A stretch of DNA of 64,000 bases from DASQZT01 sp963728965 (GTDB taxonomy: Bacteria; Acidobacteriota; Terriglobia; Bryobacterales; Bryobacteraceae), in NCBI GenBank assembly GCA_963728965.1, contig CAVSMH010000012.1, positions 1,054,001 to 1,118,000 on the forward strand, in the 5' to 3' direction. Below the pieces are notes generated by a model, which was not told the origin of the DNA, did not search any database, and worked only from the letters and a program-made list of their open reading frames with translations. Positions 56,212 to 64,000 of the stretch are shown here, one piece after another (positions within the stretch are counted from its first letter, which is position 1; each line of letters opens with the position of its first letter). The position numbers were made by a program, and so were the translations under genes.

Positions 56212-57606
56212 ATGCGTCCCATCCGGACAATTGCACTGGGTGTGTTGCTGCTGCCGGCGGCGCTGGCCGCCGATCCTGTGCCGCTCTCCGAACACTACCA
56301 TGCAGTGGCCAACAAGCTCATCGATGCCGCCCTCGCCGACACGGAAGGATATGATCGCCTCGCCTACCTGTGCTATCGCATCGGGCATCGCCTGAGCGGG
56401 TCGCCTTCGCTCGAGCGCGCCATTCAATGGTCCGCCGGACAGATGCGCGCCGCGGGCCTCAGCAATGTCACCATCATTCCCACCAAGGTTCCGCACTGGG
56501 TGCGGGGCACCGAATCGGCCCGCCTGGTGGCGCCCCTCGACCGGCCCCTGCACATGCTGGGGCTGGGCATGAGCATCGGCACGCCTCCCGGGGGCATCAC
56601 CGCGGACGCGGTGGCGGTGGCGACGTTTGAGGAATTGGCCCGCCTGGGTCGCGAACGCATCGAGGGCAAGATCGTCGTCTACAACGACGAGTACCACGGG
56701 TACGGACCCGCCCGCGTCTATCGTTCGGCCGGCCCGTCGCGCGCCGCCGCCCTCGGCGCGGTGGCGGTCCTGGTCCGTTCCGCTACGCCCTTGGCCATGC
56801 AGATCCCGCACACCGGAGAGATGGCGTACGACCCGGATCAGCCCAGGATCCCCGCCGCGGCCATCTCACCCGAGGACGCCATGATGATCGCGCGTCTGTG
56901 CGCCGATGGCGTGCCGGTGAAGATCCACCTCGCCATGGAAGCCCACATGGAACCCGATGCCGACAGCGGCAACGTGGTGGGCGAAATTCCCGGCGCCGAA
57001 ACTCCCGCCGAAGTGGTGGTCCTGGGCGGGCACATCGATTCCTGGGATGTCGGGCAGGGAGCGCAGGACGATGGCGCTTCCATCATGGCCTGCCTCCAGG
57101 CGCTGGCCCTCATGAAGAAGCTCGACCTGCATCCGCGCCGCACCCTGCGCGTGGCCTTCTGGGTGAATGAAGAGAACGGCGGGCGCGGCGGCGAATCGTA
57201 CCGCGCCTGGGTGGGTGACAATATCAAAGATCAGGTGGCCGCCATCGAGATGGATGGCGGCGCCGAAACGCCTCGCGGTTTCGGCGCGGGCGTCGACCCG
57301 GCGTCGCTCGAACTCCTCAAACAGATCGGCCGGCTGCTGGACCGCATCGGCGCCGGCGAAATCACCGCCGGCGGCGGCGGCTCCGATATCGCTCCCCTCC
57401 TCCGCGACGGAGTGCCCGGACTGGGCGAGCGTACCTCCGGTGCCCACTACTTCGACTGGCATCACACCGAAGCCGATACGCTCGATAAAGTAGATCCCCT
57501 GGACTTCCGCAAGAACGTCGCCGCACTGGCCGTCATGAGTTACATCCTCGCGGACATGCCGGGCCGCCTCTCGTCGAGCGGGCGAGGCGGGCGCCGCAGC
57601 CGGTAA
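56212..57606 (+). CDS. Secreted M28-family metallopeptidase with PA domain
   Basis: 464 residues. Signal peptide to ALAAD. A protease-associated insert (about 130-220) precedes the M28 zinc core: VVVLGGHIDSWDVGQGAQDD (His, Asp), FWVNEENGGRGGESYRAW (Glu pair), AAIEMDGGAE and HYFDWHHTEADTLDKV (last His). It is an aminopeptidase or carboxypeptidase Q-like enzyme outside the cytoplasm. It starts 9 bases after the ICMT gene. Confidence 0.92.
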   Translation: MRPIRTIALGVLLLPAALAADPVPLSEHYHAVANKLIDAALADTEGYDRLAYLCYRIGHRLSGSPSLERAIQWSAGQMRAAGLSNVTIIPTKVPHWVRGTESARLVAPLDRPLHMLGLGMSIGTPPGGITADAVAVATFEELARLGRERIEGKIVVYNDEYHGYGPARVYRSAGPSRAAALGAVAVLVRSATPLAMQIPHTGEMAYDPDQPRIPAAAISPEDAMMIARLCADGVPVKIHLAMEAHMEPDADSGNVVGEIPGAETPAEVVVLGGHIDSWDVGQGAQDDGASIMACLQALALMKKLDLHPRRTLRVAFWVNEENGGRGGESYRAWVGDNIKDQVAAIEMDGGAETPRGFGAGVDPASLELLKQIGRLLDRIGAGEITAGGGGSDIAPLLRDGVPGLGERTSGAHYFDWHHTEADTLDKVDPLDFRKNVAALAVMSYILADMPGRLSSSGRGGRRSR

Positions 57607-57640
57607 GGCCGCACAGGACGCCCGTCTATACTGGAAGTAC

Positions 57641-58471
57641 ATGGGTCGTGGTCTCTTTGCCGCCATCGCCGCCGGTACCAGTCTGCTTGTCTGCACGCTG
57701 TTCGCGCAGCGTCCCTTCCGTGAGTATCCGGCGTGGGAATACTATGGATACCCCCTGCCGCCCGATTACCAGGTGCCCGGAGAGTGGACCTTCGCCCGGC
57801 TCATGTACCCGACCTTCCACATCCAGATCGACTGGCAGTTCCGGCCCGCTTTCGACTGGCGGCAGGGCCGCACCAACTGGACCATCGACTATCCCCGCTC
57901 CGACCGCCACCTGGCCGCCGCCGTCCGCCGCCTCACCCGCCTGGACGCGCATTCCGTCGAGCAGCCCATCAACCTCGCGGAAGACGACGACGTGTTCAAT
58001 TACCCCTGGCTGTACGCCGTCGAGACCGGCCACTGGGAACTGACCGATGCGCAGATCGCCAAGTTCCGCGAGTACCTGCTGCGCGGCGGCTTCTTCATGT
58101 GCGACGACTTCCATGGCACCGACGAATGGACCGTCTTCATGTACACCATGCGCAAAGTGTTCCCCGAGCGCGAAGTGGTCGATCTGCCCAACGAGGACGC
58201 CATCTTCCACACCGTTTTCGATCTCGACGACCGCTACCAGGTGCCCGGCGCGCAGTTCCTGATGACCGGCCGGATCTACGAGAAGGACGGCTTCGGCGCG
58301 AAGTGGCGCGGTGTCTACGACGACAACGGCCGCCTGATGGTGGCCATCTGCCACAACGTCGACCTCGGCGACTCCTGGGAGCACGCCGACAATCCGCGGT
58401 ATCCCCAAAAGTACTCCGCGTTGGGCATCCGGATCGGCGTCAATTACGTGATCTACGCCATGACCCATTGA
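57641..58471 (+). CDS. DUF4159 protein, secreted
   Basis: 276 residues. Signal helix at 5-20, then EYPAWEYYGYPLPPDYQVPG, FTFARLMYP-type segment and LTRLDAHSVEQPINL, LLRGGFFMCDDFHGTDEW, the DUF4159 pattern. The fold is thought to resemble a glutamine-amidotransferase-like alpha/beta domain; function unknown. It probably shares a transcript with the peptidase. Confidence 0.85.
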   Translation: MGRGLFAAIAAGTSLLVCTLFAQRPFREYPAWEYYGYPLPPDYQVPGEWTFARLMYPTFHIQIDWQFRPAFDWRQGRTNWTIDYPRSDRHLAAAVRRLTRLDAHSVEQPINLAEDDDVFNYPWLYAVETGHWELTDAQIAKFREYLLRGGFFMCDDFHGTDEWTVFMYTMRKVFPEREVVDLPNEDAIFHTVFDLDDRYQVPGAQFLMTGRIYEKDGFGAKWRGVYDDNGRLMVAICHNVDLGDSWEHADNPRYPQKYSALGIRIGVNYVIYAMTH

Positions 58472-58499
58472 GGTCGGACGGCGGCGCCACCGCGGCGGA

Positions 58500-59045
58500 T
58501 CACCGGATCAGGGGAAGGTACGCCGCCACGCTTTCCCGGTACTGCTGGAATTGCGGTCCGAAGTGGCTGGCCAGCAAGGCATCTTCGATGCGCACGCGGA
58601 TTTCGATTCCGGTCACGAATACCACGACCGCCCCGGCCAGCCGGAGCAAGGGCGTGATCATGAAACCCGCGCCCAATAGCAGGGCAAACATCCCGGCATA
58701 GATCGGATGCCGGACCACGCGATACGGGCCCGACCGCACCAGTTGGTGATCGGCATTCAGACCCGCATCCAGGCGCCATTGGCGGCCCAGGGCGCGGGTC
58801 GCCGTCCAGACCAGCACGTTGGCCAGCGCCAGAAACACCGCCGACACAGCGGCGCGCCAGGGGGCGGGGGTGCGGAACCAGAAAGGGCCGGAGCAGGCGA
58901 TGGCGAACCCCACCGCTTGCAGAAGGATGCCCCATCGGGCCCGCGTGTCGAGCCGGGTGGGAGTCTGCGGGCGCTTCATCGCCAGAAAGGGCACGAACCA
59001 GAGAATCCAGCCACTGCCCAGAATCGCCCATTGATATCCGCGCAT
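58500..59045 (-). CDS. ICMT/PEMT-type integral membrane methyltransferase (second copy)
   Basis: 181 residues. Same architecture as the gene at 55645: QLVRSGPYRVVRHPIYAGMF, EDALLASHFGPQFQQYRESV and AAYLPLIR at the C-terminus. Four to five helices. It lies 30 bases after the Tes-like gene stop and on the same strand, so the two may be cotranscribed, which makes a lipid substrate plausible. Confidence 0.85.
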   Translation of the reverse strand: MRGYQWAILGSGWILWFVPFLAMKRPQTPTRLDTRARWGILLQAVGFAIACSGPFWFRTPAPWRAAVSAVFLALANVLVWTATRALGRQWRLDAGLNADHQLVRSGPYRVVRHPIYAGMFALLLGAGFMITPLLRLAGAVVVFVTGIEIRVRIEDALLASHFGPQFQQYRESVAAYLPLIR

Positions 59046-59075
59046 CTGGTCAATTGTAGTTGACCAGCCGGGGGA

Positions 59076-60713
59076 TCAGGGGACCAGTTCCTCCACGCCC
59101 ACGTGGCAACCTTTCCTGGCTTCCACCTTCAGGCGGCGCATCTCTTCCTTGAGGTCGAACGGCACCGAGAACTCCTTCTCGACCTTCTCGCGAAAGACCG
59201 GGCCGGAATTGTACGCGCAGAACGGGTAGATCCGCCCGTTGGGTGCGGCGTAGTGGATCACGCAACGCTTCACGCGCTCCACATCGTAGTTGTACGAGTC
59301 CATGAAGTGCATGCCGGCCAGCATCAGCGTGCGGTAGGTGAAACCCTCCTGTTCACTCTTGCCGCGGCCGTACTTCTTGTCGGTCATGCCCTGGAGCGTC
59401 TGGAGGAACTTGGTGAAGGTGAGGCCCGCCGGCGCTTTGTCCTCGTGGAAGTGTTTGCGCAGGTTGTTCCACGTTTCAAGCTTGGTAAAGAACTGAATGC
59501 GCCGCTTGCCCGCCTTCCGCGCCAGCATGTCCATCTCCTGCAGCATGGGCCCCACATCGACGAACTGCGTCACGGGCACGGCGTGGCGGTTCTGGTCCAC
59601 AAACAGGTAGGTGCCGAGCGAGCAGTGCGGATGGCAGCTCAGGGTGGTGGTTTCGTCGCCGCGCAGCGCGCTGATGAGCTTCGAGAAGGGCGTCACGCAG
59701 GAGAGCGGAAACCAATCCTGGTAGGGGTCGGCGATGCCGGTCTGCTGTTGCACCGCGTGTGCGAAATCCGACAGCGTGAAGCGCTTCTGCTCCAGTTCCT
59801 GGCGCGCGATGCGTCCGGTGAACGCCACCGGCTGGAAGCTGACCCCGCTCGAACATTCGATGTATTCGAGCGCGAGGCGGATGATATCGCCGATCTGGTG
59901 ATCGTTCACGCCCTTGACGATGGTGGGAACGTAGACGATCTTCAGGCCGGCGCGTTTGACGTTTTCGATGCACTTGAGCTTCAGGTCCCACAACGACTCG
60001 CCGCGGGTGCGGCGGTACACCTCGTCGCACACGCCATCGAACTGAAGATAGAGCGTGTGGAGGCCGGCTTCTTTGCACTGTTCGGCGAATTCCAGGTCGG
60101 CGAATTTGATGCCGTTGGTGGCGGCCTGGGTGTGGGAAAAGCCCATGTCGCGGGCGAGGCGCAGGACGTCGAGAAACCGCGGGTACATGGTGGGTTCGCC
60201 GCCCGAGAACTGCACGATACGGCCGGCCACGGGACGCTCGTCACGCAGCGCCTGAAGCATCTTGCGGACGGTTTCGAAATCGGGCTCGTAGAGGTAGCCC
60301 TGCACGTTGGCATTGGCAAAGCAGACGGGGCAGGTGAGATTGCAGCGGTTGGTGAGATCGACGTTGGCCAGGCCGGTGTGGCTGGTGTGCATGTTGCAGA
60401 GGCCGCAGTCGTCCGGGCAGCGGGTGGCGTTGGCGACTATCGGATTTTCAAGGCCGCGATTGTCCCCGAAGCTCCATTCCTCCATCTTGAGATAGAGGCG
60501 GGCATCGGAATAGATGATGTCGCGGAAGTCGCCGTGCTGGTCGCAGTGTTTTTCCATCACCACCTTGCCGGCCTCTTCAAAGATCCTGGCATCAATCAGT
60601 TGCCCGCAATCCGGGCAGAGCGACCGGGTGCTTTTGGGAAGGCCCTTGGGAGCGGCCTGAATGGGCGAGCCCGTATAGGTAGTCTCGGGTTGTATTACCT
60701 GAAATTTGGCCAT
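59076..60713 (-). CDS. Radical SAM protein, tetraether lipid synthase (Tes/MJ0619) type
   Basis: 545 residues from the ATG at 60713. The order is a zinc-type knuckle (C33, C36, C57: SLCPDCGQLIDARIFEEAGK), a second Cys group (C99, C103, C106: RCPDDCGLCNMHTSHTGLAN), the radical SAM triad C124-C128-C131 in DLTNRCNLTCPVCFANANVQ, FSGGEPTMYP and LYLQFDGVCDEVYRRTRG with PTIVKGVNDHQIGDI. This exact set marks the MJ0619-like group that includes archaeal tetraether synthase, which joins lipid tails carbon to carbon. Acidobacteria make membrane-spanning lipids, so a similar role is likely; the substrate is inferred. Confidence 0.85.
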   Translation of the reverse strand: MAKFQVIQPETTYTGSPIQAAPKGLPKSTRSLCPDCGQLIDARIFEEAGKVVMEKHCDQHGDFRDIIYSDARLYLKMEEWSFGDNRGLENPIVANATRCPDDCGLCNMHTSHTGLANVDLTNRCNLTCPVCFANANVQGYLYEPDFETVRKMLQALRDERPVAGRIVQFSGGEPTMYPRFLDVLRLARDMGFSHTQAATNGIKFADLEFAEQCKEAGLHTLYLQFDGVCDEVYRRTRGESLWDLKLKCIENVKRAGLKIVYVPTIVKGVNDHQIGDIIRLALEYIECSSGVSFQPVAFTGRIARQELEQKRFTLSDFAHAVQQQTGIADPYQDWFPLSCVTPFSKLISALRGDETTTLSCHPHCSLGTYLFVDQNRHAVPVTQFVDVGPMLQEMDMLARKAGKRRIQFFTKLETWNNLRKHFHEDKAPAGLTFTKFLQTLQGMTDKKYGRGKSEQEGFTYRTLMLAGMHFMDSYNYDVERVKRCVIHYAAPNGRIYPFCAYNSGPVFREKVEKEFSVPFDLKEEMRRLKVEARKGCHVGVEELVP

Positions 60714-60872
60714 GACCCACCATTCTAGGAAGCAGGCTCCGCGCGAGCCAGATTCGGACACCGAAGGGTGGAATCGTCCGGTCGTACGGTGGTTAGCGGG
60801 GGGTGAACGGGGACTGTTGATTAATGCAACAGCACCGGCCCGCGGACCGATTCGAGCAGCTTGGCGGGATCC

Positions 60873-61838
60873 CTACGTATAGAAGTTTCGATCCCAGGCG
60901 TGCCTCTTCAGGAGTTGTAGCATGTCCTGCGGCAAGGCTCCGAGATCGGAAAGCGCGCTGTTGGACTCGGCGTGCTTTCGCGTGCGCATTCCGGGGATGA
61001 CGGTGGAGACGGCGGGGTGGGAGAGGCAGAAGCGGAGCGCGACATCGGCCAGATTGGCGCCATCGCCCAGATCGCGCCGCAGCGCCGCCACGTGTTCCGC
61101 CACCTGTTGCTTGCGGTCGCCGCGGAAGTACCAGTCGCGGAAATCGCCCTCCGGGAAGCGGGTGCTCTGGTTCACCGTGCCGGCGAGGGCGCCCTCATCC
61201 AGGGGCACCCGCGCCAGCACGCCGATGTTGCGCTCCCGGCACAGCGGAAGGAGATTCCGTTCGGGAAGCTGATCGAAAATGTTGTAGATCACCTGCACGG
61301 CATCGATCAGCCCGGTTCGGATGGCATCCAGCCCTGAATCGGGATCGTGCTCAGTGAGGGAGAGGCCGGCGGCGCGGATCTTGCCGCTGCGTTTGAGATC
61401 GTCGAAGGCCCGGCGCCACTCGTCGCGGACGGTCCACTCGCTGGTCCAGACATGAAGTTGCAGCAGGTCGATGGCGTCCAGGCCGAGATTGCGCAGGCTC
61501 TCTTCGGCGGACGCCATGATGTAGTCGTAAGGGAAGACCTGGTTGATGTCGGCGCCGCGCGGCGCCGGCCAGACGCGGTTTTTCGGCGGCACCTTGGTGG
61601 CCACGTAGATCCGCTTGCCGGCGGCGCGCACCACCTGTCCGACGAGCTGCTCGCTATGGCCGTCGCCATACGCCAGGGCGGTGTCGATGAAATTGACGCC
61701 GAGCTCGAGGGCGCGGTGGAGCGCGGCGAGCGATTCGTCGTCGGTGCCGCCGAGCCACTGCTTGCCGCCGATACCCCAGGCCCCGTAGCCGATTTCGCTC
61801 ACTGCGAAGCCGGTTCGTCCGAGTTTGCGGTAGTTCAT
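60873..61838 (-). CDS. Aldo/keto reductase
   Basis: 321 residues. A (beta/alpha)8 NADPH enzyme with LGRTGFAVSEIGYGAWGIGG, NFIDTALAYGDGHSEQLVGQ (catalytic Asp, Tyr), VATKVPPKNRVWPAP (Lys) and DLLQLHVWTSEW (His). The C-terminal cofactor region is STVIPGMRTRKHAESN. Its start overlaps the NHL gene stop as ATGA. Substrate unknown. Confidence 0.92.
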   Translation of the reverse strand: MNYRKLGRTGFAVSEIGYGAWGIGGKQWLGGTDDESLAALHRALELGVNFIDTALAYGDGHSEQLVGQVVRAAGKRIYVATKVPPKNRVWPAPRGADINQVFPYDYIMASAEESLRNLGLDAIDLLQLHVWTSEWTVRDEWRRAFDDLKRSGKIRAAGLSLTEHDPDSGLDAIRTGLIDAVQVIYNIFDQLPERNLLPLCRERNIGVLARVPLDEGALAGTVNQSTRFPEGDFRDWYFRGDRKQQVAEHVAALRRDLGDGANLADVALRFCLSHPAVSTVIPGMRTRKHAESNSALSDLGALPQDMLQLLKRHAWDRNFYT

Positions 61839-64000
61839 TGTACCCAGATGGTAACGCCGGACTGGGAAGATTCGGAGCCGGCGCCGATCACCACGGGCTG
61901 CGCGCCGGGGGCGAGACCGTCGGGCACCAGCACGTTCACCTGGATCAAACCGGCGATGTAGCCGGGCACCGTGCCGGCGTAGGCCTGCGAGGTGGCCTTA
62001 CCGCCGACGGTCACCGAAACGGGGGCGACGACCCGCGCATCCACGGCAGGCACGGCGCCCTGGCTGGCGGGACTGGTCTGGCCGGCGCCGGTCATGTAGA
62101 CGAGCACGTAATCGCCGGCCTTGGCGGGATGGTCGGGGCTGTTCAGCGTGCTGTCGCTGAAATTGACCGCGGCCGCCGGGCCGGTGCCGCTGCTGTTGGC
62201 GGTGAAGATGCCGGGCGCGACCGGCGCGACGGCAACCGTCACGGGGGTGGAGGTGAGCTGTTGCGAAGTGACGACGATCTGCGCGGCCGATCCGGCGAGG
62301 TCGTAGGGCACGACTGCGCTGATCTGGTTGGCCGAGGTGTAGAGCATGGTCGCGGGCGCGCCATTAATGGCGACGCTGGTGCCGGCGAGCGTGGAGGGAA
62401 AGCGGCCGTCGGATCCGAGTTGGGTCTGGACCAGCGAGGTGGGTCCGAGGTTGGACCCATAGATGACGATCACCTCGCCGGGAGCGATGGCGCCGCGCTG
62501 GTTGGTGGCGCCGTTGACGACGGCCCCCACCGATACATTCGATGTGGGGGCCTGGAGCATGCGCACCGCGTCGTTGGCGGTATCGGTGATATACAGATTG
62601 GCCGACGGATCGAGAGCCAGGGCGGTGGGCTGATTCAGCCGCGCGTTGGTGGCGGGGCCGCCATCGCCGGCGTAGCCGAGGGAACCATTGCCGGCAATGG
62701 TGGCGATGACGCCGCCGGGCAGGATGCGGCGGACGCTCGCGCCGCCATCGGAGACGTAGACGCTGCCCGCGGCATCGACGGCGATGCCGGTGGGATTGCC
62801 GATCTGCGCGCTGGTGGCGCGGCCGCCGTCGCCGCCGTGACCCACCTGGCCGTTGCCGCCGATGGTGGTGATGGTCCCCGCCGGTGTGACCAGCCGCACG
62901 CGGTTGTTGCCCGTATCGGCGATGTAGAGATTGCCCGAGCGATCGACGGCCACGCCCTGCGGCAGGTTCAACTGGGCGTCGATGGCGTTGCCGCCGTCTC
63001 CGCCGAAGCTCTGGAGGCCGGTGCCCGCGGCGGTGGTAATGGTGCCGCCGGACACCTTGCGGATGCGTTGATTGTTCAGGTCGGAAATATAGAGGTTGCC
63101 GTTGGAATCGACCGCCACGCCGGTGGGTGTGTTCAACATGGCGCTGGTGGGAGATCCGCCATCACCGCCGAACCCCGGGGTGCCGCTGCCGGCGACGGTG
63201 GTGATGACGCCGCCCGAGACCTTGCGCACACGCGCGTTCAGCGTGTCGGCGATATACACGCTACCCGCCGCGTCCACGGCGACGCCGCGCGGAGAGTCGA
63301 GTTGGGCGCTGGTGGCGGCGGCGTTATCACCGCCGAAGCCGGCCGTTCCGGTGCCGGCGAAGCGCGAGATGATGCCGTCGGTTCCCACCTTCCGCACCAC
63401 GTGGTTGGCCGTGTCGGCCACGTAGATATTGCCGGAGTCATCCACGGCGAGGCCCTGCGGGGCATCCAACTGGGCGGAGGTGGCGGGCCAGTCGTCGCCC
63501 GAAAAACTGTTCAGTCCATTGCCGGCGACGGTGCCGATGGTGGTTCCGGAGACCTTGCGGATGCGCAGATTGGCCGAATCGGCGATGAAGAGATTGCCGG
63601 AGCCGTCCACCGCGATTCCGGTGGGCGAGTTGAGTTGAGCCGCGGTGGCGGATCCGCCGTCGCCCGCGAAATTGCCGGTACCGTTGCCGGCGACGGTAGT
63701 GATGGTGCCGCTCTTGTCTACCTTGCGGATGCGGCTGTCGTTCTCTTCGGCGAAGAAGACGTTGCCGGAGGAGTCGGTGGTCACCGCGACGGGGCCGATC
63801 AGACCGGCCTTGTTGGCCGAGCCGTTATCGCCGGAGAAGCCGATGGAGGCGTTGCCGGCGAAGGTGATGATGGCGCCGCCGGTGATTTCGCGAATGGCGG
63901 CGTTGCCCTTATCGGCGATGAAGAGGTTGCCGGAGGAATCGATGGCAACGTCGGTGGGGGTATGCAGCGCGGCGGCGGTGGGCGTGCCGTAATCGCCTCC
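61835..64000 (-). CDS. NHL-repeat secreted protein with Solibacter-type C-terminal domain (5' truncated)
   Basis: The frame is open to the window edge, so the N-terminus is missing; 721 residues are seen. About nine NHL repeats of roughly 56 residues (pattern GVAVDSNGNLYISDLNNQRI) form a beta-propeller. The C-terminal 220 residues (about GAVVNGATNQRGAIAPGEVI to QSGVTIWVQ) contain FTANSSGTGPAAAVNF, VLVYMTGAGQTSP and TVGGKATSQAYAGTVPGYIA, the domain repeated through Solibacter secreted proteins. It probably acts in binding at the cell surface. Translationally coupled to the aldo/keto reductase. Confidence 0.9.
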   Translation of the reverse strand, partial: GGDYGTPTAAALHTPTDVAIDSSGNLFIADKGNAAIREITGGAIITFAGNASIGFSGDNGSANKAGLIGPVAVTTDSSGNVFFAEENDSRIRKVDKSGTITTVAGNGTGNFAGDGGSATAAQLNSPTGIAVDGSGNLFIADSANLRIRKVSGTTIGTVAGNGLNSFSGDDWPATSAQLDAPQGLAVDDSGNIYVADTANHVVRKVGTDGIISRFAGTGTAGFGGDNAAATSAQLDSPRGVAVDAAGSVYIADTLNARVRKVSGGVITTVAGSGTPGFGGDGGSPTSAMLNTPTGVAVDSNGNLYISDLNNQRIRKVSGGTITTAAGTGLQSFGGDGGNAIDAQLNLPQGVAVDRSGNLYIADTGNNRVRLVTPAGTITTIGGNGQVGHGGDGGRATSAQIGNPTGIAVDAAGSVYVSDGGASVRRILPGGVIATIAGNGSLGYAGDGGPATNARLNQPTALALDPSANLYITDTANDAVRMLQAPTSNVSVGAVVNGATNQRGAIAPGEVIVIYGSNLGPTSLVQTQLGSDGRFPSTLAGTSVAINGAPATMLYTSANQISAVVPYDLAGSAAQIVVTSQQLTSTPVTVAVAPVAPGIFTANSSGTGPAAAVNFSDSTLNSPDHPAKAGDYVLVYMTGAGQTSPASQGAVPAVDARVVAPVSVTVGGKATSQAYAGTVPGYIAGLIQVNVLVPDGLAPGAQPVVIGAGSESSQSGVTIWVQ
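62530..64000 (-). repeat. Tandem NHL-coding repeats, about 168 bp period
   Basis: Nine copies of a 56-codon unit with GGDGG and SGNLYIAD-type cores. DNA identity between neighbours is high enough to allow slippage or recombination, and repeat number may differ among strains. Confidence 0.8.

Overview
The window (about 64 kb, GC-rich) looks like a chromosome segment of a soil acidobacterium of the Bryobacterales / Candidatus Solibacter type. The reasons are three orphan MacB-like permeases of the acidobacterial duplicated type (ADOP), an acidobacterial VWFA-type secreted protein, an NHL-repeat protein with the C-terminal domain common in Solibacter, and many Tat-exported oxidoreductases, sulfatases and a glycosidase. 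This is inference from protein content; no rRNA or tRNA gene was seen.

Layout. 1-10185 is backbone: the tail of an AsmA-like gene, a CusF-like copper-binding lipoprotein, a Tat-exported Gfo/Idh/MocA oxidoreductase, a short sugar transferase, an ADOP permease, a secreted small protein, a PhzF isomerase, and a GH28 + PKD secreted pair. 10190-19150 is an accessory island. It holds remnants of an IncP-like transfer region (traM/traL/traK-like on minus, a traJ-like ribbon-helix-helix gene on plus, with a repeat-rich oriT-like gap between them), a broken VOC gene, a PIN-domain gene split precisely by a 1.72-kb IS3-family element, a tyrosine recombinase, a TIR-domain protein and a second damaged VOC gene. 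19150-25912 holds PadR-ADOP, a Tat-exported HisC-like aminotransferase and a third ADOP. 25927-33375 is a housekeeping block on minus: tig, clpX, lon, engB, rho, with no clpP between tig and clpX. 33490-39584 has two sulfatases, an unrecognised gene and a hybrid sensor kinase.

39652-42824 is a tightly overlapped five-gene minus-strand operon (DoxX-like, BtaA/DUF3419-like, DUF2071, membrane-anchored methyltransferase, four-TM protein). Its strong predicted promoter lies between two identical TTGAACGTGTTCAA palindromes. It is the best candidate here for an undescribed pathway, perhaps homoserine-type lipid modification. 42948-48667 holds the VWFA protein, a secreted double-RidA protein diverging from a MocR/PdxR regulator with pdxS-pdxT, and a low-molecular-weight phosphatase. 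48807-54349 is a stress-type cluster: glycine-zipper protein, PRC-barrel, an internally deleted PfpI, YihY, DUF1003, SRPBCC, Zn-ADH and DUF3309.

54770-55498 is a deiodinase-like selenoprotein read through an in-frame UGA followed by a SECIS-like hairpin. The rest holds two ICMT-like membrane methyltransferases, an M28 peptidase, a DUF4159 protein, a radical SAM protein of the tetraether-lipid-synthase (Tes/MJ0619) type, an aldo/keto reductase, and a nine-repeat NHL protein that runs off the window end.
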